From positions 186,001-250,000 of the forward strand of contig NZ_CANLEA010000004.1 of the NCBI RefSeq assembly GCF_947489565.1: a stretch of 64,000 bases of DNA, given 5' to 3'. A program made the translations under genes and the position numbers. This DNA is from an uncultured Kordia sp. (GTDB lineage Bacteria > Bacteroidota > Bacteroidia > Flavobacteriales > Flavobacteriaceae). How positions within the stretch are numbered: the first letter of the stretch is position 1; each line of letters opens with the position of its first letter. The notes below the pieces were generated by a model. That model was not told the origin of the DNA. It saw only the letters and a program-made list of their open reading frames with translations, and searched no databases. Shown here piece by piece: positions 26,171 to 34,073 of the stretch.

Positions 26171-27490
26171 ATGTCTAAATTACAAGTTCTTTTAACAAAC
26201 GCATATAGAAACGCATATACTTTGAGTAAGAACATATACACAGAACCAAAAATTTATGATGCAGATGGCGATCTTTCCAAACGTTGGTATGTGTACTACT
26301 ACTATAGGAATCCCGTAACAGAAAAATTAGTCTTACAACCACCTTTATACATGGGAGTCAACAGGTTAAAGACCAAAAAAGAACGCATGGAAATGCTCGT
26401 TATTAATAGAATAGCATTACATGAGCTACTGAAAAAAGGATATAACCCTTATGAAACTTATAAGGAAACTGATAAACGTATTGAACAACAAAAAATACAA
26501 GAAGAAGGCATTGAAATTGACAGTCAACGAAAAAATTATACTGTAAAAGAGGCTTTATTTTTTGCTTTAAAGCAACGTAAACCGCATTGGAAAAAGAAAA
26601 CTGCGGGCACAATGGTTGGTCATTTTAATCGATTTATTGAATGGTTAACTACAAATAAGTTAATTGACAGAAATATTTCAGAACTGAAAAAACGTGATGT
26701 TTCCACATTTTTAAACTCATTAACCAAGCTTCAAACAAAAAAACAAAAGCAATTAAGAGAAGAACTAGTTCCTGTAAGTCCAAAAACACGGAATAATTTT
26801 AGAGCAACACTCTCTACCCTATTTGCCCAATTAGAAGAAGATGAAATTATAGAACGTAATTTTATTACGCAAATCAAGATAAATAAGAGTACTCCAAAGA
26901 AAAATAAACCTTTCTCAAAAGAGCAAATTATTGATATACGTGAATATTTAGATAAAAACGATCCATATTTGCGAACTTTCATTCAATTCATGTCGTATGC
27001 CTTTTTGAGAAACGTAGAAGTTTGTCGTTTGCAAGTAAAAGATATTGATTTAGCATCTAAACGATTGTATGTGCGCTCTAAAACTGCTCCGCTTGCCATA
27101 GTTCCTATTATTGGCGAATTAGAGACCGTTTTGCGAGGTATGAAACTTGAAAACTACGCTCCTACCGATTTTGTTGTTACTCGTTATGAAAAACCTGCAA
27201 ATTGGGATATTGATGAAAATAATAAGACCAATTATTTTTCTAAAAAGTTCAAAAAAGTAAAAAAGGCACTAAAATATTCTGATGATTATTCATTGTATTC
27301 TGTTCGCCATACAGCAGCTACTAACATCTATAATTCTCTGTTAGCAGAAGGAAAAAGCGAAGAAGGTGCTTTGATGCACTTAATGTCAATTACTCGACAC
27401 AGATCAAAAGCAGGATTGAAAAATTACTTGCGTGAGATCGGAGCAACACTTCCAAAAGATTATTCAGATAAATATTCTATTGTTTTTTAA
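26171..27490 (+). CDS. tyrosine recombinase / island integrase B
   Basis: The 439-residue tyrosine recombinase has an extended N-terminal region (1-120), a SAM-like core-binding domain (about 125-235) and a catalytic domain (about 245-425). Visible catalytic positions are Arg280 (FLRNVEVCRL), Arg379 in YSLYSVRHTAAT, His410 (TRHRSKAG) and Tyr419 (KNYLR). The first His of the HxxR box is replaced by Tyr376. The ATG at 26171 was chosen over an in-frame TTG at 26153 because the TTG lies inside the terminator hairpin. It is only distantly similar to integrase A, yet sits beside an identical att core, so two recombinase lineages probably use the same tRNA target. Confidence 0.9.
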   Translation: MSKLQVLLTNAYRNAYTLSKNIYTEPKIYDADGDLSKRWYVYYYYRNPVTEKLVLQPPLYMGVNRLKTKKERMEMLVINRIALHELLKKGYNPYETYKETDKRIEQQKIQEEGIEIDSQRKNYTVKEALFFALKQRKPHWKKKTAGTMVGHFNRFIEWLTTNKLIDRNISELKKRDVSTFLNSLTKLQTKKQKQLREELVPVSPKTRNNFRATLSTLFAQLEEDEIIERNFITQIKINKSTPKKNKPFSKEQIIDIREYLDKNDPYLRTFIQFMSYAFLRNVEVCRLQVKDIDLASKRLYVRSKTAPLAIVPIIGELETVLRGMKLENYAPTDFVVTRYEKPANWDIDENNKTNYFSKKFKKVKKALKYSDDYSLYSVRHTAATNIYNSLLAEGKSEEGALMHLMSITRHRSKAGLKNYLREIGATLPKDYSDKYSIVF

Positions 27491-27526
27491 GCTGAAAAAT
27501 TGAATTTAGGTTTTTAATAAATGATT

Positions 27527-27715
27527 TCAATAGTTTCTTCGCTTGTTAAAATATTGAACCAATATTTTATCCATAGCTTCTATAACTTTGCCTTTCTTGT
27601 TTATACGTATATTTTGTTTCTTTTTTGGAGTTTCAACGCCTAACAGACTATACAGGCGATTCTTCTCATCAGAGGAGAGCGCTTGAATCACATTATATGC
27701 TGTTTCGGCTTTCAA
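27527..27715 (-). CDS. small basic protein next to integrase B
   Basis: The 62-residue protein, MKAETAYNVIQALSSDEKNR then a basic tail (KKKQNIRINKKGKVIEAMDK), has a helical N-terminus and many lysines. Small proteins of this look accompany tyrosine recombinases in flavobacterial islands. It could be an excisionase-like or DNA-binding accessory factor; no domain is recognised. It converges with the integrase gene. Confidence 0.55.
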   Translation of the reverse strand: MKAETAYNVIQALSSDEKNRLYSLLGVETPKKKQNIRINKKGKVIEAMDKILVQYFNKRRNY

Positions 27716-28427
27716 ATTTATTTCTTAATTATGAGCTTGTTCTTGATTAGACAAATAGACTTCTGTTGTAATATTTTACACAAATATTAACCAATGATTT
27801 GTGTAATCATTTGCACACTTTTGTCGCGCGCGACAATCGTTTTAGGATTATTTTTTATTGTAATTCAAACTTGTTATTAGCTTCTTTGAAAACAAAGATT
27901 TAAAAGATAATTGAAGAATCATTTGTTCAGTTTTGTAACTTGAACCTACAGTCATTAAACAAGCTACTTTTATGGTTTTATTTTTAAGAATAAACAATCC
28001 GCCGTAGTACTTGGCTATGAAACAATATTTCTTATTATTACTTCCTCTTTTAGATAGGAAGCGCATTCTTTTTTCTTTTCTACTGTTTTGTATAAGTTTT
28101 TAATGAGTTCACAATTCTGATTAGGAATAGGAAGTAATCTTTATATTAAGATTGCCATGCTAAACACTATTTGCAATACTCTCTAAAGTATCACGAGCGT
28201 AAAGATTTGAATTAATTTTGAAGAATCATTTGTAAAATTTTGTGGAATACACACGAATTGTAAGAAGAAATTGTAGGAGTTAACAAAAAGAAAGATTTTT
28301 CCTTTTTAAAATGAAATGTATTTATAGAATAATCAATAAATATTTTGAATAATATTTTCGATTTAACACGTATTTTACGATTTCATATTTTGTTCATTGT
28401 GCGCTAAATAAGTAAAGAAAAAAACAA
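27716..28427. other. non-coding AT-rich stretch
   Basis: I see no convincing gene. A 72-codon open frame on the minus strand (27848-28066) has an odd composition and no family resemblance. A short motif, gaagaatcatttgt, appears twice (about 27913 and 28219). The region leads into the quasi-palindrome array. Confidence 0.35.
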
Positions 28428-28779
28428 CTTATCGCTTAGTGGTTAGTTGATAATTTGGTTTCAAAAAAATGCTCATCGCTTAGCGGTAAGTAAAAAAAAT
28501 ACTAAAAAACAACTTATCGCTTAGTGGTGAGTTGATAATTGTTTTAAAAAAAATGCTCATCTCTTAGCGGTAAGCAAAAAAATCAAGAAATAGACAGCTT
28601 ATCACTTAATGATGAGTTTGTAATTTGGTTTCAAAAAAATACTCATCGCTTAACGATAAGTAAAACAAATCAAGAAAAAACCAGCTTATCACTCAGGGAT
28701 GAATTGAAATAAAAATGCAATTGATTACATCTAAAATTTTAATTCTGCAATTAAAAAATTCTTACTGCTTAACGATTAG
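28428..28779. repeat. array of eight 19-bp quasi-palindromes, about 43-bp period
   Basis: Units start at 28428, 28472, 28513, 28556, 28598, 28642, 28685 and 28761. Odd units read like CTTATCGCTTAGTGGTGAG and even units like CTCATCGCTTAGCGGTAAG. Each is an imperfect palindrome, and neighbours are roughly inverted copies of one another. Start-to-start distances are 44, 41, 43, 42, 44, 43 and then 76. Spacers are A-rich and also partly conserved (aatttggtttcaaaaaaat recurs between units 1-2 and 5-6), so there is a higher-order repeat of about 85 bp. Spacing near four helical turns would place all sites on one face of the DNA. Candidate roles are a replication or transfer origin, or an operator array. 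Confidence 0.85.
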
Positions 28780-28897
28780 TTCAAAAAATTATTTGCTCTA
28801 CAAAAATTAAAAGCTCCAATCATTACAATTGAAGCTTTCGGGTAAAAGAATAATTCTAGTTTTACGATAATTGGGTTTCTTTAGGTAAATTATTCTT

Positions 28898-29014
28898 TCA
28901 TTTATTAATCATGTATAAACCTATTAAAATAAATACTAAACAAGTCACTATTGAGCCTATAAAAAAGCCGAAAATAAACCATTTTATACGATCTAATTTT
29001 TTTAAAGACATCAT
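28898..29014 (-). CDS. very small membrane protein
   Basis: A 38-codon frame starts at a tandem ATG ATG and reads MMSLKKLDRIKWFIFGFFIG, followed by a hydrophobic helix and a short polar end (MINK). It has positive residues first and one or two membrane passes, a normal layout for an inner-membrane miniprotein. It is the only sensible frame in this gap. Expression is unproven. Confidence 0.45.
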   Translation of the reverse strand: MMSLKKLDRIKWFIFGFFIGSIVTCLVFILIGLYMINK

Positions 29015-29198
29015 TTAGTTATTTTTGTAAAAAGTAGCAAGACGACAAGTTTTAACCTTACCATCAATCGCCTTGCCCTAAACAGCAGAACTGACTAAAA
29101 TTCTGCATAGAAACACGTCTTGAATGTAAAGCACCAAAAAAAAGGGAAAGTGCTTGCTAGTAAGAACTTAAAAAAATGATTGCATTCGGACGTGTTTT

Positions 29199-29369
29199 TT
29201 ATCTTTGTAATTCATCATCTAAATCAAAACGGTGTACATAGTTGTATATTACTATGGATAGTAATATCAAAATGCCGAAGCATCCTATTCCAATAATTAT
29301 CATAATGAATTCCCATGTGGTAAATACATCTGATGTTGCTTGTACAGTTTTTAAGTTGTTCGTTGTCAT
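29199..29369 (-). CDS. small single-pass membrane protein
   Basis: A 56-codon frame starts at the ATG at 29369. It has a polar N-terminus (MTTNNLKTVQATSDVFTTWE), one long hydrophobic helix (about 21-43) and an acidic tail (HRFDLDDELQR). The topology is convincing for a real miniprotein; function is unknown. It lies downstream of the 248-residue gene on the same strand, 73 bp away. A hairpin with stem aaaagttgatt / aatcaactttt sits in that gap (about 29380-29418). Confidence 0.5.
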   Translation of the reverse strand: MTTNNLKTVQATSDVFTTWEFIMIIIGIGCFGILILLSIVIYNYVHRFDLDDELQR

Positions 29370-29442
29370 TTTTTAGGGTTAAAAGTTGATTGGTTTTTAT
29401 GGCTAGAAATCAACTTTTGGGGAAAATGATTGATTTTATTTT

Positions 29443-30189
29443 TTATAGATTTTTAAGATCAATTTGTATTGCTTTCCAAACTACCACTTCAATCATTCTC
29501 TCTTTTTTAGGCTTTTTAGCAACTTGAAGCGGATAGTATTTGTTTAAAATATCTTTATATTTAATTATGGGACTATAGTTAAGTTTTATATCCTCTGTAA
29601 CAAACATTTCTATGTTATAAACATCTAAATGTGCGTTTTTTGGACTTTTCTTTTCAAGTACAATTTTAAAGCATTTATAACCTAATATAATTTTTACATC
29701 GTCTCTGTGTTCAGTAATCCTGTAGGTATCGGAAATGGAAAATTGATCTATTTTTCTTTTAGAAAATATGGTATATTTATTAGTGTTTACATATCTTTTG
29801 ACAGTATTCAGTTCAAGAGTTTCCCTATTGATTTGCTTATAATTTTCAATATCTGACTTTTTGAAATATTCACATGATACTTTCGAATCATAAACATCTT
29901 TGTATATCTCTAATGTGTAGATGCATTTTAATGAATCTCCATAAGCTAGTATTTCAGCTTTTGGAATCGGATTTATAAACGCATCGGTTTTTTTTGAATC
30001 AATATTTTCTTCAACAAACTTTTTTAATTTCCCCCTTTCTTCTTTAATTTCTTGTTCAGATGGTGCTAAATGCATATTAGCAGTATATCTACTTGACTCA
30101 AAAACAATCATTCCTAATTTAGATTGATCTTGTGAATACACACACAAACTAGTTGCTAAAAATAGAATACAGAAAACTATATTTTTCAT
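29443..30189 (-). CDS. secreted protein, possibly GLPGLI-related
   Basis: The 248-residue protein has a cleavable signal (MKNIVFCILFLATSLCVYSQ). The middle and end follow the layout of Bacteroidota GLPGLI-family proteins: KRYVNTNKYTIF, a DTYRITEHRDDVKIILGYKCFK segment, then YNIEMFVTEDIKLNYSP. The name-giving GLPGLI motif itself is replaced (YKDILNKYYPLQV). The start overlaps the stop of the PoNi-type gene by one base (TAATG), so it is translationally coupled to it and belongs to the toxin-immunity transcript. Role unknown. Confidence 0.6.
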   Translation of the reverse strand: MKNIVFCILFLATSLCVYSQDQSKLGMIVFESSRYTANMHLAPSEQEIKEERGKLKKFVEENIDSKKTDAFINPIPKAEILAYGDSLKCIYTLEIYKDVYDSKVSCEYFKKSDIENYKQINRETLELNTVKRYVNTNKYTIFSKRKIDQFSISDTYRITEHRDDVKIILGYKCFKIVLEKKSPKNAHLDVYNIEMFVTEDIKLNYSPIIKYKDILNKYYPLQVAKKPKKERMIEVVVWKAIQIDLKNL

Positions 30190-30758
30190 TATAGGATGTC
30201 TTTTGGGTAGTATGTATTATCTCTGTAACTACTATCATCCAACTCCATCAATTTTGTGATAGCAGCCGCTTGAAAACACCAATAACCCACATACGTATTA
30301 TGTGGATTATTGTGTTGGTTATACATTGGTGTTCCTTTTAAAGAAGCATACCATTTTTTATCAAGAAAATGTTTCAATTTTTGTTGCGCGGTAATTTTAT
30401 CTTCTTCAACTATTATTTCTTTTAAAATACTATACCGTTCATTTACATGAAAATGTTCGGCATAACTTTCTTCTGAAATCTTCTCCCTAGTTGGTATAAA
30501 ATATCTAATTAGAAATTCAAAAAAGAAATCCTTTACTTCATCGCCATCAATGAATTCGACAAGTTTTAAAACATATTCTTTTGGAATACCAAGCGATAAC
30601 ATTTTTGAAAAATCTAAAAAACCTGAAAAAGTATATTGATTTAGTGTAGTTACCTCTTTTTTAACTGTATGTTTCATATTCCATACTTTCGGCGACCAAA
30701 CTTCATCCATCAGTTCAACAGCATTAATATAATCAGACTTTACTTGATTTGAATTCAT
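30189..30758 (-). CDS. PoNi-type immunity protein (DUF1910/DUF1911)
   Basis: The 189-residue cytoplasmic protein has an acidic helical N-terminal half (about 5-90) and a C-terminal half ending with YVGYWCFQAAAITKLMELDD then SSYRDNTYYPKDIL (about 155-189). The GYW.F.AAA...DDSS.RD..YYP.D pattern is the signature of DUF1911, the C-terminal domain of PoNi proteins. PoNi proteins neutralise PoNe DNase toxins of polymorphic toxin systems. The gene lies 62 bp after the lipoprotein gene and is coupled to a secreted protein. The neighbouring lipoprotein has no PoNe domain that I can recognise, so the pair may be a new combination or the gene may be an orphan immunity gene. Confidence 0.82.
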   Translation of the reverse strand: MNSNQVKSDYINAVELMDEVWSPKVWNMKHTVKKEVTTLNQYTFSGFLDFSKMLSLGIPKEYVLKLVEFIDGDEVKDFFFEFLIRYFIPTREKISEESYAEHFHVNERYSILKEIIVEEDKITAQQKLKHFLDKKWYASLKGTPMYNQHNNPHNTYVGYWCFQAAAITKLMELDDSSYRDNTYYPKDIL

Positions 30759-30820
30759 ATCAGCACCTAAAGAGTATCTCGCTGTTAGATTGTTTTTGTA
30801 TAAACCAATTCTGAAACTTT

Positions 30821-32203
30821 TTACGTGACAACAATTAACACATCTTCTAAAGGAACAACATAGCGACCAAAAAACACAAGTGAGTCTTCCAATAGTGACG
30901 AAATTAGATAATTCATATCACATGAAAAACAGCCAATATTGGTAACTTCAGCGGGTAATTTATAATGATACCATCTACCACTTATTTCTGATTGTTCTTC
31001 AGTAGCGTTTGGAAAGTCTTTAATTTTTACATAAAAGTAATTTTGCAGGGCATTATCTTGGCTTCCGATCGTATTTGCATCTTCGGGGTTTATATTTCTT
31101 CGAATAGTAGACTCGCAAACAACATGACCACTAGCAAGTTTATACATTGTATATGCGCCACTATCAAATCCATCATAAGCAGCAATATATTCTAATGCTT
31201 CATGTCCATTGAGCATTCCCGTACGAGAATAATCCCAATCATTATCACTTATTGATTCTGAAAGTAACGTCAGTCTAACTTCTTCTTTAGCACCATCAGA
31301 CCAATTATTTTCTTCGAGAAATTCTAAAAGTTCTTCTTCAACTGTTGGATTATTATTTAACCATTCAATTATTTCCGAAGACAAGCCATCTATTGGTAAT
31401 CTATTATAAATGTTTGGCGCATTAGGTACTACCACAGGGTTTTGTGTTACTGTATTTCCATTGGAACTAGTACCTGCATTTGAATAATCAATAGGATTCG
31501 TTGTAGATTCTGCCCCACTACCTCCTGGTGATGATGGCGTATCCACTAAACTAGGTTCATCATCGGGACATAAGGTATAGGTTTCAAACCAATAATAACC
31601 GACCGTACAATTTTGTCCACCTAAATGTACACCACCATCTTCTTCACCAAAATTGCAATATTTTACGATAATTGTTGTGCAGTCTTCTCCCAAACTTTTT
31701 ATGTGGTCAAGACTACCGTCATAACTCACGGGCTCTGAATTTATTTTCCCTGCAAACGGTGTTTGCTCATCAACAGCTACTGCATCCATATACGCATCCG
31801 TTGGATAATAATTTAAAATAAATGCTTCCGTTGGTGCAGTGTCACTGAATTTTACGATAAGGTTACTAAATGTTTTCCCCTCTTGGTTGTGTTTGTAAAT
31901 TGGAATAGAAAAGGTAGTAAGACCATTCTCGTCCTGTATAAACATGTCTTGATTGTAGAGGATATCAAAACCGTTTATTTGTTCTAAAGAAGTTGTTTTG
32001 CCATCAGTTATGGTGTCTGATTTCTTTTTAATTTTTTCTACAAAAGAGTTGAGCTTACTGTAGTTTTCAATTCTCCCCTTTTGCAAATGAGAATGTTCGT
32101 TTTGTACAACAATCTGTTCATCATCTTGACAGCTTTGTAATACTAAAGAAAGTCCTATAAAAAGGATTCCTAGTTTGAAATAGTTTGCAAGTTTTTGCTT
32201 CAT
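30821..32203 (-). CDS. island lipoprotein with Cys-rich neck and variable tail (putative toxin)
   Basis: The 460-residue predicted lipoprotein has a signal ending in LQSC (Cys25). The domain at about 70-165 (FSIPIYKHNQEGKTFSNLIV and following) aligns by eye with the same region of the lipoprotein at 974-2461. A neck with Cys175, 183, 199 and 212 and a Ser/Gly/Asn/Pro linker (215-265) follow. The tail (about 266-460) includes a helical segment with acidic repeats (NNPTVEEELLEFLEENNWSD) and a Tyr-rich end; it does not match the tail of the first lipoprotein. With a PoNi immunity gene directly downstream, a surface-anchored polymorphic toxin is the best guess. The toxic activity, if any, is not recognisable. 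Confidence 0.75.
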   Translation of the reverse strand: MKQKLANYFKLGILFIGLSLVLQSCQDDEQIVVQNEHSHLQKGRIENYSKLNSFVEKIKKKSDTITDGKTTSLEQINGFDILYNQDMFIQDENGLTTFSIPIYKHNQEGKTFSNLIVKFSDTAPTEAFILNYYPTDAYMDAVAVDEQTPFAGKINSEPVSYDGSLDHIKSLGEDCTTIIVKYCNFGEEDGGVHLGGQNCTVGYYWFETYTLCPDDEPSLVDTPSSPGGSGAESTTNPIDYSNAGTSSNGNTVTQNPVVVPNAPNIYNRLPIDGLSSEIIEWLNNNPTVEEELLEFLEENNWSDGAKEEVRLTLLSESISDNDWDYSRTGMLNGHEALEYIAAYDGFDSGAYTMYKLASGHVVCESTIRRNINPEDANTIGSQDNALQNYFYVKIKDFPNATEEQSEISGRWYHYKLPAEVTNIGCFSCDMNYLISSLLEDSLVFFGRYVVPLEDVLIVVT

Positions 32204-32381
32204 AATCTTCGCATTAAATAAATTATTATTAAAGCAATACAGTTAAAGGGAATTGGGGAATCTCTAAAGTGTAACAAACATCATATTATGAAAAGGCTAT
32301 AGGGTATTACCACGAAACTTCTGCTTTTGACATAAGTTTTCGTGTTTTTTTCATAGATTTACAATGTAACACATCAAAAAT

Positions 32382-32397
32382 AGTCTAAATTTAGACT
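32382..32397. promoter_or_regulatory. 16-bp perfect palindromic operator
   Basis: The perfect palindrome agtctaaatttagact ends 12 bp before the ATG of the XRE-type regulator gene. A single perfect dyad tightly upstream of a repressor gene is the usual layout of autoregulation. It also lies in the divergent gap shared with the toxin-like lipoprotein, so it may control both. Confidence 0.7.
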
Positions 32398-32409
32398 TTT
32401 CACAAAGAA

Positions 32410-32835
32410 ATGGACAAAATTTTATCTCCTATTAAAAGTAGAGTACTGCAATATATTGATAGTCAAGGATTAACAAAGAAAAGTTTTTTTGAAAAAACAG
32501 GAATTTCTGCATCAAATTTTAAAGGAAAAGGTGCTCAGAGTGAATTAGGCGGTGATAAAATAGTTACTATTTTGACTATTTACAAAAATATGAACCCATA
32601 TTGGTTGTTACTAGGGAAAGGTAATATGCTTAGTGAGTTATCCGAAGCTTCTGAAGTAAACTCTCAAAATGAAAGTACCATAGAAACTATAATTGCAAGC
32701 AGTGTTGTAAAGCTTGTAAGTCCTTTGCTCGATGATATGAGGACTGATATTAAATTGTTAGTCAAAAATATTGGAGAACTCAGACTCGACTTTGATGACT
32801 ACAAAGAAGAACAAGTTGAGAAAGAAAAAAAATAA
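32410..32835 (+). CDS. XRE-type helix-turn-helix regulator
   Basis: The 141-residue protein has an N-terminal helix-turn-helix domain (about 5-75) with YIDSQGLTKKSFFEKTGISA, followed by NPYWLLLGKGNML. This ending is typical of repressors of Bacteroidota prophages and integrative elements. The C-terminal half (about 85-141) is a coiled coil that could mediate dimerisation. A perfect 16-bp palindrome lies just upstream of its start codon. It is divergent from the toxin-like lipoprotein gene. Confidence 0.85.
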   Translation: MDKILSPIKSRVLQYIDSQGLTKKSFFEKTGISASNFKGKGAQSELGGDKIVTILTIYKNMNPYWLLLGKGNMLSELSEASEVNSQNESTIETIIASSVVKLVSPLLDDMRTDIKLLVKNIGELRLDFDDYKEEQVEKEKK

Positions 32836-32836
32836 T

Positions 32837-32998
32837 TTACTTTTCATTCTCCTTATCAATAAAATCTACAACAGAATCCCCTAAATTTTTAAGTGCTTCT
32901 CTGAGAATTTTTTTGATAGCTTTTCTTTCTTCTAAAGAATATGCTGTCTTATTTTCTAAAAAGAATTCTATTTCCTTTAAAATATTTTTATTACTCAT
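32837..32998 (-). CDS. small charged helical protein
   Basis: A 53-codon frame, MSNKNILKEIEFFLENKTAY followed by a strongly helical charged part ending in DFIDKENEK. Its ATG overlaps the end of the upstream membrane protein gene by 8 bp (ATGAGTAA), a classic coupled arrangement that supports it being real. It converges with the XRE gene, with 1 bp between stop codons. Function unknown. Confidence 0.6.
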   Translation of the reverse strand: MSNKNILKEIEFFLENKTAYSLEERKAIKKILREALKNLGDSVVDFIDKENEK

Positions 32999-33362
32999 TC
33001 GTATATTCTTTTCGCTTTTTGGTAAAATAAAATATAATTAAGGCTATAAATACTAGTAATGAAATAACGAATTTAAAATTGAAGTCGTTGTAGGTGGTGG
33101 CTTGTAAACTAAATACTCGTATTAATAATTGATATGTTGTCATTAAAATTGGCAACCAGATTACGAATCGCCATATTTTACCTTTAGCAAGTGCATATAC
33201 TAGAAACCAAACTAATAAAAATCTTAATTCTGAATTTACTGTATAAAAATATACCCGAAGGGACGACTTTCCAATTTTACCGCTCCCTTTGGGTATAAGA
33301 TCGTGTAGATAAATAAGTAATGTAGTTACTACAATAAAAGCAACTATTTTATATATCGTCAT
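32991..33362 (-). CDS. four-helix small membrane protein
   Basis: The protein has about 123 residues from the ATG at 33362; a TTG at 33383 is also in frame. It has four predicted membrane helices (about 4-22, 43-60, 65-83 and 94-112) and a basic end (TKKRKEYTNE). It overlaps the end of the small lipoprotein gene upstream by 14 bp and the start of the 53-residue gene downstream by 8 bp, so three small genes form a coupled operon. It resembles toxin-immunity or phage-type membrane proteins only in size and topology. No family is recognised. Confidence 0.6.
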   Translation of the reverse strand: MTIYKIVAFIVVTTLLIYLHDLIPKGSGKIGKSSLRVYFYTVNSELRFLLVWFLVYALAKGKIWRFVIWLPILMTTYQLLIRVFSLQATTYNDFNFKFVISLLVFIALIIFYFTKKRKEYTNE

Positions 33363-33498
33363 CCGTGATTTCGCCGTCCTCAATTCCTTGTATATTATTA
33401 ATTGAATCTTCTTCTGCTATTGAATCTACTTCTGTACAGCCATACGTACTAAAAATAAATAAAGCTACTACTGCTAAAAAATAAGTTCTTGTCTTCAT
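33349..33498 (-). CDS. 49-residue acidic lipoprotein
   Basis: MKTRTYFLAVVALFIFSTYGC is a full lipoprotein signal (lipobox STYGC, Cys21). It is followed by a very acidic 28-residue tail (TEVDSIAEEDSINNIQGIED and onwards to DDDI). Its end overlaps the start of the membrane protein by 14 bp. Such mini-lipoproteins are common in Flavobacteriia and are often missed by gene callers. First gene of the three-gene operon 33498-32837. Confidence 0.6.
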   Translation of the reverse strand: MKTRTYFLAVVALFIFSTYGCTEVDSIAEEDSINNIQGIEDGEITDDDI

Positions 33499-34073
33499 AA
33501 TGTAAATATTTTAGATTTTTGTTACACTCAAATCTACTATTTACATATATAAAACAGAAATACACTTATTTATTTTAATGTCCTTTCGTTCTATTTAGTA
33601 AGTAATAACAACAACAAACATAAATAATTTATAGTAATAATTTGTTTAAAAGGGTAAAATATTGACCTTTAGAAGTAAAAATTAACACGAAAAATAGAAA
33701 CATCAAGAGATTTTACGGATTCCCGTAAAAAATAATGATCAAAAATTGACTCCCAACTAATTTTGTGTACTACACAAAATTTTACAAATTTTTTTCCAAT
33801 TTCCCTTTGTAGCTTAGTGTTTGAAATAACTAAGGAAATAGAAAAATAAAAAGACCATAGCTGCTTACTAACAAAACTTCTTTTGTCGCACTAAACAATT
33901 TCAATTGCGTTAATAAAAAAATGCAAAACTCAATGTTTTAAGGGTGTTGCAAACATTTATTAATGCATGCTCAAAAAATATTATTGTTTTAATTGTCCGA
34001 GTGACAAAAGTTGACAAATGATTTTTAAACTCTGCTTTTTAGCTTAGTGTTTCAAACATAAAATCGTAAAAAA
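33499..34073 (+). promoter_or_regulatory. non-coding region with a duplicated promoter-like motif
   Basis: No gene was found. An identical 13-mer, tagcttagtgttt, occurs at 33810-33822 and 34040-34052, each followed by a short gaaa/caaa stretch. The second copy ends 21 bp before the ATG at 34074, the right distance for a -7 region with a short leader. Bases tagcttag approximate the Bacteroidota -7 consensus TAnnTTTG. The first copy may serve a short untranslated transcript or be an older promoter. A hairpin ttttacgg/ccgtaaaa lies near 33712-33731. Confidence 0.5.

Noticed and set aside
27848-28066. 72-codon minus-strand frame as a gene
   Set aside because: Composition is uneven, no family resemblance, no neighbour coupling, and it lies in a stretch with other repeat-like sequence. 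It may be real but cannot be supported.
28428-28779. CRISPR array
   Set aside because: Repeats are too variable, palindromic and alternate in orientation; the spacers are A-rich and similar to one another; no cas genes are present.
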